NCBI GenBank assembly: GCA_949358305.1
Contig: OX442317.1
Location: 3,042,186-3,106,185, forward strand
DNA: 64,000 bases
Direction: 5' to 3'
DNA from: Strigamia acuminata
Lineage: Eukaryota; Arthropoda; Chilopoda; Geophilomorpha; Linotaeniidae
The notes under the pieces were generated by a model, which did no database searches, was not told the DNA's origin, and saw only the letters and a list, made by a program, of their open reading frames with translations. Numbering within the stretch: the stretch's first letter is position 1; every line of letters begins with the position of its first letter. Both the position numbers and the translations under genes were made by a program. Positions 47,901-59,900 of this stretch are shown in pieces.

Positions 47901-50900
47901 AGAATTACCGGGCTACTTCTTACATGGTGCGAGCAATTTACACCCAGGTTACTAAAAGCGAAACAAGTGGAAATCATGACTTTTTTCAATTTTTTTTGTT
48001 TGATTTAATTTCTTTATTTTTTTTCCACTTGAGTTTGAAAATATTTGAATTTGAGAATTAGTTTGAGTCTGTTGGGGGAAAAATGCTTAGTGTGCAGAAG
48101 TAGATAAAGTGTGTCAACACTTTTTTCAATTTCTACTTTGAAATGGAATGTGGCTGTCAAGAGATTTGTGTGGGAAGAAGTAGAAGTGAAATTGTGAAGC
48201 CGATGTTATATTGAATATTAAATTTGCAGAGATTTGCTTTAAAAGCCATTAAGGATGCAAATGACAAATTTAAGGCATTAGTTTACCACTTTTTAAATAA
48301 GATTTGCAATGAATTTGCACAAACAAATTATTAAAATTGATGATGCTCATTAAAAGTGTGCCGTGCCCGGAGTCTAATTAAAAACCTTTGAGGTCTGTTT
48401 GATTAAGTGGAATGCTTTGTTTTCAAACTGAAGGTCACTTTTGGTTTCTTCACTTTTTGACATTAAATGAACTTGCAAAGTGCGCATAAAAATCACACAC
48501 ACGCACATAAAAAGATTAAAAATTAAAAAATAAGAATCTAATTACCAATTAAAAATCCAATTACAAAGGGATGTCTAAATTGCATTTTAATTCCTCGTTT
48601 AATGTTGATTGCCAAGGCTTAAATCTTCACCGCACAATGAAATATTCAAAACTTTGATGGTTGGTTAAATAAAATTTGATTGGTTTATTGGATTTGTTTT
48701 GAACGGCTTGAGTGCAGTGCGGATTAAGAAGTTAATACTGTTTATGCATTTGTCCCTTTGATCATGTTCAAATGTCAAGATCTGTCAAATGATCTTTGTG
48801 TTTTGATTTTGAAGTGCTAAAAACGAATAAGATAAAACCTCAAAAAGATTGTTTAGAAAAAACTTGCGTTGAGATTTCAACCAATCACAGTGCGTCATTA
48901 AAGTAATACGTTCATGTCGGACATGAAAGTAGCCACTGCCTTTTGATTTACGCTGCGGTTGAGCAAAATTGTTAGGATACCAATTAATTGTGCACTTGAC
49001 AATTACGTTTTTAAAAGTTCATTCAGCAATCAGCACTCAGTTGAAGCGTTTGGTATCGCGGTCTGTTATTTTTTTAATTGGTCGTATCGATTTAGCAAAA
49101 CTATAGAACTCTAGATAGGATGATGCGACGAGAATTTTTGGTCTTTTGTTGATTCTTTTCAATCTAGTGCAGCAATGCTGCATTTGTCAGACTGGTGGGT
49201 GGAAAAAAGTTATTGAATGATTTTTTTAAGATAAAAAAAAATTAAGTTATAAGGAAGTGTGAAAGTGAAGACAAAACAAGGCGCAATTAGAATGTTCTTT
49301 TTCTAGCTAATCAATAAGTATTCCCTTATGGTTAAGAAATATATTTTACAATATAGTCTATTGCTGTTCAGTTAATGCATTACAAAATGTACATTTTTTG
49401 GCTGAATTAATTATATTATTTGTACATACTACAATTGAAAAAATGCATTTTGAAAATGCATTCATATTTGACAAATAATAACATTGGGAATGCATTTATT
49501 AATATATTTTACAAAATGCATTTTTATTTGTATAAAGCAATAGCATGCAAAAATGCATACTTGTGAAACCAAATGCATTTTTGTGGTGTATTGTCACCAC
49601 AAGGAATTGTTGGAATCAAGTTGATGAATTTAGGATTGTATTGCTGGCAAAACAATTACTGATGTCATTATGCAGCTTCCATACAACTTCCATACAACCT
49701 TGTAACTACAATTTCAATATAATTCCAATGAATTTTTGAACCATATAAAAAGTTTGAGAAACCCCTGGTAGTCGATATTTGGGATTGGCTTTCCTGTAAT
49801 AGCCGTAAGTACATTGGCGAAGCAGGATGTTCGAGTCAAATTTCGGATATACTTTGACCTTTAGTACAACATCAAGAGGCATATTTGATTTTAAGAACTT
49901 TTCCATTGACCAAAATTCGGTATGTCATGATGTTGTGGCAGGTATGTTTAAAAGGCCCCTTTTTAAAAACTGAATAACTTCGAAAGGAATCGTTTTTTCT
50001 TTGATTTTGATCCATTTCGAAGGAAAAGCAATTCCACACGCTCTTCCGAAGGTGGTGCAAATAAATAAAAAGTTCCAAAAAAATAATAATATAAAATAAA
50101 AAACAATTTGACAAAAAAAATTTCAAAAAAAAAACCTAATTTTCTTGAAAGGAAATAAAAATTGCGATTTGTCTGCAAGACATTGATGGAGTGTGCAACT
50201 GCCACAAAAAACCTCTGCACTGTGCTTCAATCGGACTAAGGACGAGCGGCGATTAAGTCATGAATAAGGCTCGGATAAATGCATAAATGCATAGGAATTA
50301 TTTTTATTCAATTAAAAGCCAAAATTAGCTATAAATGCATATTTTCCGAAAATCAGAAATAAATGCATAAATCGCCATTTTTCCGGGAAAAAAAAGGCGA
50401 TTTTTGTCTTTTTTTTAAGACACGTGTTCGGAAAACTGAGGACGTCGCCAAAAACAGACACCAGGGGACGTCACTAAATTAGTGTCTGGAAAAGTTTTAA
50501 GAAATAAACAAATAGAAAAATTAAAAAATAGAAAAAAAATGAAGTGTAATTACTAATTATAATTCATTTACATCAAGAACACTTTGAAATGGCATTAAGT
50601 TGTTATTTAACACCTAAATTTTTTTATTTTGCATAAAATGGAATTTTTGGTGTTTATTTTATGCGCATAAAACGAATTTTATTTTGCATAAACATCCGGG
50701 GTCTAGTCATGAATGCATCAGCATTATTAGTCGCTAAGTTGATACGGAAATTAATTTAACTCATTTCCTGGCAATTAGAAACAGAATATTAATTTCCTCT
50801 TAAATTCTTCACATCTAAACATAAAACAAATGTAACGTGTTATCATTTTAAATGGTTTATTAAATTTTTACAATAAATTCAGCAGGAATGAAAGAAAAGA

Positions 50901-53900
50901 CGCTGGAAACAACCTCATTAGGGAATGAGGAAAATCCTGGTGTGATTTCACTGACACTTTTTCCTTTCCGGTTCGACACTGTTGTCGAGCACAAATGCCA
51001 TTACTCCAAATGGAAACACTTTTCCTAAAACGCATAAACAAGAAATTCTCCACCTTGTTCACATTACTATCGCTAATTCGATCTCGAGTTTAAAAATAAC
51101 ACTTTGCTTGTTACACACTACTTTTCCATTACATAAAACCTCACTTCTCCACTTGTAATGGCGCAGCTTTGTATGCAAAACACTGCACTCTAAAAAATAA
51201 AATCAGAGTCTAAATTGTCTAATTTTAAATTTTTTTTTTATACTTTTCTCGTGTAGAATGCATGGGCGACGCGTAAGTGATTTGTGGAAGAAAAAAAAAT
51301 GGCCGGTTTGAAAGAAGGTTTTCTAGGGTAAGTGGAAAAACTTTTTTAAGGTTCAAATTAAATTATGTGGAATCAACTGAGGGATTTTTTGTGCACTCAT
51401 TAGGGCCATTGTTACGTGAAATGACTGCCAAGTGCAAATGTTGTTTGGCAATCAGTTGTTTGATTATTTTATTTTATTTCTTTGAAATTGCTTTTCCGCA
51501 ATGAAGGAACTCAAGCAGTTGAACAATTAATTATTGATGTAGTTGAATTGTTCGTTTAATATTTTGCAAGAATAATAAGTAGCTTATTTTGTTAATCCCA
51601 AAAGCTCCTGTAATTGCACTTTAAATCGATCGCAAGATCGAAAGGCCATTGCTAGAAAATCTATTTGTTTTTTGTTAGGTTTTTGGCACTACTGTTCAGT
51701 ACTGTTCAGTATTTCAACACCGTTAAATGTCATTAATCAAATGCGTATTGAAATAGATGCTTAATAAGCTACGTAATCAAAATGAATGAGCTCACCTAAG
51801 TAAAATATTGTCACGTGTACGAACCGTGCCAATTGATGCGCGATTCGTAGCACGTAATTCGAATCATTATTAGGTTAAATGTTGCTAAATTTCGGCCACA
51901 GATGGCGCTGACGGTTGGACTCCGTCATCGCCATGTGATGGACCGATCAATTCAATTATGGGGTTTATGGCAGATTTGCTATAAATAAGGAGCCCGCACT
52001 AAGACAGGTCTCTAATCACTTTTGCTTTTCAGAACTAGAGAGTCTGATGTCGCCTCAATAAAGAGCGCGGCTGATGACTATAAAACCAATTTAATTACAT
52101 CGCAATTAAGTTATCACACAGTAGTTCATAACCCAATTAATAAAGGTTGTACATTTGACAAATGTAAGAAGTGACAATTTATCCAAAATAACATTCTGAC
52201 CTGTTGAGAATAAATGTATCTGAATTTATAAGGGATCGAACAAACTTTGTTTGTCCGGTCAAATAAATCTGAATTGAATTTAAAGCATAAATGAATCTCA
52301 TTCTTTCCTTTCACACTCACTAAACCCCAATTAAACATAGTTGCGTGGAGACCTGATTAGGCCCGGATTCCACGTAACAAATGGTGGAGATCGCGGTTCT
52401 TTCCCCGGGACCAAAAATTAGAATAAAAAACCCCGAAATTAGAGTTAAAAATCATTAAAATTGTAAAATCTAGAGTAAAATGAGTGAAATTGGAATTAAA
52501 ATCACATAAAATTGGCAAATTTAGCTTAAAAATAGCTTTGAAATCATATAAAATTTAGAGAAATCCCAACCTAATTTGAATATGAGTGAGTCATTTGTGA
52601 AATTGATAGGAATGTGAGAGTGAGTCATTGCTAAAGAATAAATAGGTCAATTAGATTGAAAATTGGCAAGATCTAAAAAATAAAATAAAATAGAATAGAA
52701 GCTTTGAAGGTTTAAATTGGATAAATTTGCATTTGAGTATTATTTATTGTGATATTTGACTTTTAATTGAATTGATATAGTATTATTGATTGAATTTTGA
52801 TAAAATTAAATGAAAGTGTATAGTAATGAAGAATTTAATTGTGAGTGTAAGATAAAATTGAATAATAATAGAGAATATATTGTTTATATTTATTAATGAA
52901 TTTATTTTCTTTCCAGAGCATTTTTGTAAAGTGTTATTAATAAGAAGTTTTTCCTTGAATAGTTTTGATGAAATTTTGTAATTATGACCGTGAAAGTGAA
53001 TTGTTTTTGATATTTTTGTAAAAAATGATGACCGTGAAAGTGTTTTTTTTTTTCCTTGAATTCTTTTGTGGAAATTTTGAGATTTGATTGTGAAAATTGA
53101 ATTGTTCTAGTATTTTGAAATATTTCTGTGAAAATTGAAGTGTTTAATCACTGATTTATTTTTTCAGAAAGTGAAAAGTGTTCTGTGTGCTAAAGAGTTA
53201 TAGTGTTATTTATAACTGGAAAAGTGAATTAAAAGTGCTTCAAGTCAAAGGGTTGTGTCTTCGAATTTAATTATTTAACAATTGCGGAATCCAAACGTTA
53301 TAACTTTTCACAAGTAGTAACGGATTATTTGTTTTCATCAAAAGATCCGGGAGAACTTGAATCACTGGATGATAAGGTGACTGACCGGAAAAAGAGATCA
53401 AAATCCAAAGGAGAAGAAAAAATTCAAAAAAGGGAAGATTTTGAAACCCCGGAACAGCGCCATAAAAGAATAATCGATCCAAGTGTGTACAATTTGTTGT
53501 TGCCTGACGAAGCTACGGAATTAGGCAATCTCCTGGATAAAGTGCAAGCAAATTTGGACGACGCATTTGAGGACGCAACTGACAATATTGAGGACCAAAA
53601 GGAATTAATTCAACCAATATTGGCAATTAAAAACGAACAATTTCCAGATAATATGGCAAATGCTTCACCAGAACTAGTAGCAATACAGACGGTATTACAA
53701 AATTTAGTGGTCAATAGAAGAAATCCAGTTGACTTTGATCCGGCTACAGGGAATATTGACACATGGTTGATCGGATATGAAGATACGATCGCCGATGACA
53801 CTGAAAGGATTAAACATCTGTCAATTGTGCTGAAATCCTCCGCATCATCGTGGTATCTAGATCAACTTCCACAACATCCGACTAGAACATGGAGTCAATG

Positions 53901-56900
53901 GAAAGATGCGTTGAAGGCAAAATTCAGGCGACAAATAACAACAATTTTGTCGAAATTACAGGCAATGCAGCACAAAGATGGGACAGCAATGGAACATATG
54001 CAGAAAATATTAAAAGAATGTTCTTTTGCGAGACCAGCATTTACTGAAGAACAAAAGATATTTCATGTGTTTCAAGGACTTAAAAAGGTGACTAGAGATA
54101 AATTAGTAGTCAATTTTCCAAAGACATTGGATCAGTTAACATCTCAACTTGGACTATTGGAAGCTCATGCATTCAGCGAGGATCCTGCAGAAGTTTTGCT
54201 AACCCTACTGCAAAAAGCTGTTGATACAACAGGCGAGGTGAAACCAAGTTTGTTAGTTGAACCGAGCGACGTCAATAAATCAAAAGACGAGTTGTTAGCA
54301 GAGGTCAAAGTGCTAAGACAACAGCAGCAGTTTGGGGAAGTTCAATATGCAGAGGTTACTCCAGTCTTCTATCAAAACCAATGGTATACACCACATCCAA
54401 ACCAGGCCCAGTTCTACAATAGAGGTAACTTTAGAGGACGATCTGGACAACAACGTGGATGGTGGAATGGCAATAATAGGAACCAAGGAAGAGGATGAAG
54501 TGACAATAGAGGTCAAAACAGAGGTAATTGGAATAATCAGTGGAATAACTCAGGTCAAGGATTCCGACAGCAAAATCCACAACAGCAGTGGAATCCACCA
54601 CAACAGCAATGGAATCCACCACAAGGACAAAGACCACAGGGGAATCCAAATAACCAAGGCCATCCTAAAAATCCAAATTATAAAGGTAAAAATTTCATTG
54701 AAAATTACCAAGGCCGAGGTCAACGAGGAGCCCCACGTGGTGGACCGTCTAATGCATCGGGAAACTAGAATGGCCACAAAGACGAAATAACAAGAAGAAA
54801 AGAAGAAAGAGAAAATTAGAAATCATCGAGTTACACGCTATGGACGAACTTTTACAGATTCCAGTAGTATTAAATGGTATGGAAATCACTGGTGTCTTGG
54901 ATTCTGGAGGTTTTCGCAACATCATTAGTGAAGATTTGGTGAGAACTCTGCAGCTCAAATATCAGCCTTGTCCAGGTGTTCGATTGAGAGTTGTGGATGG
55001 CTCATTGATAGTCCCAGAAGGAAAAACCAGGATTACCATTGATGTTGGACAACAACAACACACCATCGACGTATTGATCGTTAATGGATTTGGACGCCAC
55101 TTACTACTGGGAGATAATTTCTTAAGATCTGCAAAGTGTAAACTCGACTATGACCAACAGAAGATCTTTGTAGGCCCAAAAAATGAACAACAAGAAGTTT
55201 TCCCAATGTCAAAGAATTATACTGATGTAAATTACATAGCCCGAGTTTTAAAACCAATAACAATTCCAGCATTACATGAATGTGTAGTTCCAATAAAAAT
55301 TGCAAAGAAAGTAGATGATGAACTATTCATAGAACCACTCAGTGGAGTAATTGACCGTTTTGGAGTAATTTGTTGCAAAACATTGACTAAATTCAGAAAA
55401 GGTGAAGGAGTTCTGCGAGTTGCAAATCCAACTAAAAAGACAATCTATTTAGGAAAAAACTCAGCAATTGCAAAGGCCTTTTATGTAATTGAGTCTGGCG
55501 TGCTTGATGAAAACAGAGTTAATCAATTTGACTTTAGCACGGCCATGGCGAATGATAACATGACGCCATCACAACAAGGGCTAATGTTGCGGTTGCTGGA
55601 GAAAAATTCGGATAGATTTGCGAAGACTGACAATGATTTAGGCAGAGCTCATACGATTAAACATCGAATTGATACTGGAGATTCTCCTCCAATCCATTTA
55701 CAACCTTATAGACGATCGATTAAGGAAAAAGAAATCGAGGATGCTGAAACAAAGAAGTTACTTGAGCAAGGAGTCATTAGAGAATCTGAGAGCCCATGGA
55801 GTGCACCAGTACTACTCGTCAAGAAAAGAGACGGCAAATGGAGATTTTGTGTTGATTGGAGACGGTTAAACGCGGTAACAAAGAAAATGGTTTATCCCTT
55901 ACCACGTATTGATGACACCCTAGATCAATTAGCGGGTGCGAAGTATTTTTCAATGATGGATCTTATCCAGGGATATCACCAAGTCGAAATAGACGAACAA
56001 GATCGTGAAAAGACAGCGTTTACCACGTCTAGTGGACATTATGAGTTTAATGTCCTTGGAATGGGATTATGTAACAGCCCGGCCGCCTTTCAAAAATTGA
56101 TGAATAAAGTACTTGGTAACCTCCTGGGAAAAGTATGTATTGCATATCTGGACGATTTGATAGTGTTTTCGAAGACTTTCGATCAGCATCTTGTTGATTT
56201 GGAGGCAGTTTTCCAAAAGCTTAGAACAGCGAATCTCAAAGTCAAACTGAGTAAATGTACGTTTGCGACACACACCATACGATATCTCGGACATGTGGTT
56301 GATGCTGAAGGTATTTCACCGGATCCCAGGAATCTGGATTCAGTAGCTAAGTTTCCAATTCCTGTGAACGTTAAACAACTACGTGGTTTTTTAGGATTAT
56401 GCTCGTATTACCGGAAATTTATTAAAGGTTTTGCGGACATTTCCAAACCTCTGGTGAATTTAACCAAAAAGGATGAAAAGTTTGACTGGGGACCACCCCA
56501 CGACAAAGCATTCCACACGCTCCGAAATGCATTAATAACAGTGCCGGTGTTAGCGCATCCAGATTTTACTCAGCCCTTCATGATTTCATGCGATGCAAGT
56601 GCCTATGGATTAGGAGCTATTTTGAAGCAAAAAGTCAACAATCAAGAGCGTGTTATCGCTTATGCAAGTCGTATGATGAGCACAGCAGAAATGAATTACA
56701 CTGCAACTGATAGGGAAATGTTAGCAATCATTTTTGCTATTGAAAAGTTTAGACCGTACTTATATGGACAGAAATTCCAAATTATTACCGACCATTCTGC
56801 CCTCCAATGGCTGAAAGGAGTCCGAAATCCAAATGGACGTCTAGCCAGGTGGGCGCTGCAATTAGCTGAGTATGATTTTGAAATATTTCATAAAAGCGGC

Positions 56901-59900
56901 AAGAAACATACAGATGCCGATGCTTTAAGTAGGATCCAGGAAGAATTAAGTGAAGAAGAAATAGAAAAATTACCTTCGCTTTTCTTAGAAAACTTGGACC
57001 TCCCTGTTGAACAGAGGAAGGATCCCAAATTACTGGACCTCATAACAGCGCTAGAAAACCAAGAGCAACTTCCAAGAAAAAGAAGACGACCACTAAAGCA
57101 GTTCGTTCTTCAAAACAAAACATTGTTCAGGAAGAAAAAACTTAACAGTTCCCTGAACATGGAAGATTTATTACTAGTAGTTCCAAAACAACTTCAAAAA
57201 GATGTATTGTATGAAATGCACGATGGATTACTAGGAGCTCATTTGGGATTGGCAAAAACGTGGAAACGGATAAGAACACGATTTTTCTGGACAAGAATCT
57301 ATAAAGATGTTAGAAATTACGTCTTGTCCTGCCAACACTGCGCAAAAGCAAAAACAATGACAACGCCAGCTAAAGGATTAATGCAGCCATGGTCAACAGT
57401 CTCAAAACCTTTTGAGCGAATTGGAATAGACACACTTGGACCATTTCCATTGTCACGACTTGGAAATAAACATGTTTTTGTTGTAACTGATTATCTTTCT
57501 AGAAATGCAATAGCTAGACCAGCAGCAGCAGCTACAGCGTTAGAAGCAGCAAAAACATTGCTTTATGAAGTTATTCTGAAAGAAGGCAGTCCGAGAGAAA
57601 TCCTAAGCGACCGTGGAACGGAATACAGGAACAAAATGGTTGAGGAGGTCTCAAATATGTTTAAAAGTTTGCATAAAACTACGTCAGGATACCATCCAAG
57701 AACAAATGGATTAACGGAGAGATTTAATGCGACATTCGCAAAAATGTTGCAAAGTTATGTTAATGAAGAACACACTGACTGGGACGAATTTCTTCCATTT
57801 CTCCTGTTTTCATATAACACGGCCGTTCATGAAACAACAGGATATACACCACACTATTTACTTCGTGGATATGATGTGGATTTGACAGTAGATGTTAATT
57901 TGGACTTGCCACAGAAAGAATATACATTAAGAACAGCAAAATTCATTCGAGCAGCCAGGAAAATTGCAAATGAGAGACTTGAAAAACAATCTGCAAAAAG
58001 TAAGAAAAGATTTGATGAAGACAGAGTCAACAAAGAATTTGAACCAGGTGAATTGGTTTATCTAAAAACCATCAACAGAAAAGTTGGCCTGTCAGAGAAG
58101 CTTTTACCCCAATTTTCCGGCCCGTATGAAATTGTGCGAAGAACTGCACCTAATGACTATGAAATCATCAACTCTACAAGAAAGAAAAGTGACATAGTGA
58201 ATGTAGAAAGGTTAAAACCATATAAGGAACGAATTGAAGAAGAAATAGATGAAGTTCTGAAAGATATGCCAGAAAAGAAAGTGAAATTTGCTGATAAAGT
58301 GAAAAAAATCAGTAAAAAAGGTGAAATTGTAGTTGAAAACACAGAAAAACTAGTGAGAACAACGAAAATTAAGCCAAAAGAACGTTATATAGATGATACA
58401 GAACAGATCTCTCTAAAATCACTGTTTGAACCACAGCCTACGGTGAAAACGAATGAAAATCAACTTCAAAACCCGCCACTAGATGGCGCAAGTCCACAAA
58501 CCAACGATTTCCGGTCGCGCAGACTCAGACCGCGTAAGCGAAAAGACTATCGCCATTTCTACTGATTTTGTCTACGGTGAACGCGAACTAATAGCGTGGC
58601 CCGGAAAACAAGAACTTCCGACATTTAAATTGACATTTTGTGTTTGAAATTGTGTTACAAAAGGTTGTGTAAGTGTGTTAAATAATTATAGGTGATTTTT
58701 TTAGAATGAAATGAGAAGTTTTAAACGTTTTTATAAGCGGACTTCGCGAATCGAAACTAATCGCGATCTTCGTCGATTTGCTTTGAATTTTTGTAGCATT
58801 TAATAAGTTAGATAAAATTTTGAAATAATTTGAAATTGAATTTAGTAGTGTAATAGTTTAATTTAAAAATAGTTTTAAAGAATAAATTGGAAAAATTTAA
58901 TTTGAATAATGCGAATTGACTGAGGACGCGAGTGGAATCTATCGCGAATTTTGCTTGAAAATATAATGTGTTGAAAATTTTGATAAATTTAATGTAAATA
59001 TTTCACGGCATAATTTTGATTGAATGTTAGAAGGAGTTAATTATTGTAAATAATTGAAATAAGTTTATAAGTTTATAAGTTGAGAATAAATGTATCTGAA
59101 TTTATAAGGGATCGAACAAACTTTGTTTGTCCGGTCAAATAAATCTGAATTGAATTTAAAGCATAAATGAATCTCATTCTTTCCTTTCACACTCACTAAA
59201 CCCCAATTAAACATAGTTGCGTGGAGACCTGATTAGGCCCGGATTCCACGTAACAATATGATGTAAAAGGTGAGAAAGTGTTGTGTATGACAGGAAAGCC
59301 ATGCACTTTAACAATCAATTAAATCGTGGCTGTTATTGGTGTTGGTAAGTGGGATGCGCATCCAATATCGATATTAAAGTTTTCTGAGAATTATGACAAA
59401 ACGCAATGATCGACCAATAAATTTCGGTCCGCTGCTTGCTGCAATATTTATGCTTTATAGTGTGCCATTGTATATTAAAATCTTCCGACAGATCGCAGGT
59501 GCCGAACATTTATTTTTGACGGCTTTAATTTAATTTAAACGCGCGCATACGCTGTAAGTCTATATTTAATTAATTGTCTCGAACCTAATTGCGGCGCCGA
59601 ATTAAGTCGGGAAAGTGATTTATTCACCTTCGAAAGTGCATGTAATTGCCATTACAGAAGAAATAGCCCTAAATGGACGTTAGAAAAAATGATTATCATG
59701 TTTTAGAGGCAATTGTTTGAGATATACAGTAAATTGAGTTTTGACCCATGTCGCATTTAATTTGCTGCGTTTGGTTTAATGCACCTTTTAATCCAGAACG
59801 TGAACAAACTACAAATGAAATTTAGTAATTTAGTCCAAATTGTGAGAAACAAATGTGAAGTTTCATTAAACGCATTTAAAGCTTCTGCTTAAATGGTTTT

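Larger units (their letters stand above)
51809..59255 (+). mobile_element. Ty3/gypsy (Metaviridae-type) LTR retrotransposon
   Basis: Runs from TGTCACGTG to the TAACA end, flanked by ATAT at 51805-51808 and 59256-59259. Contains a 5' LTR, leader, gag, a -1 frameshift signal, protease-RT-RNase H-integrase pol, 3' UTR and a shortened 3' LTR. The domain order (RT before integrase) places it in Ty3/gypsy; no envelope frame is present. The 177 bases shared by the two LTRs are identical, so insertion is recent. Most of U3 is missing from the 3' LTR. Confidence 0.95.

Noticed and set aside
54332-54790. 152-codon frame overlapping the gag 3' end in a third frame
   Set aside because: Compositional by-product of the Gln/Asn-rich gag tail. 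Neither the frameshift site nor pol connects to it.
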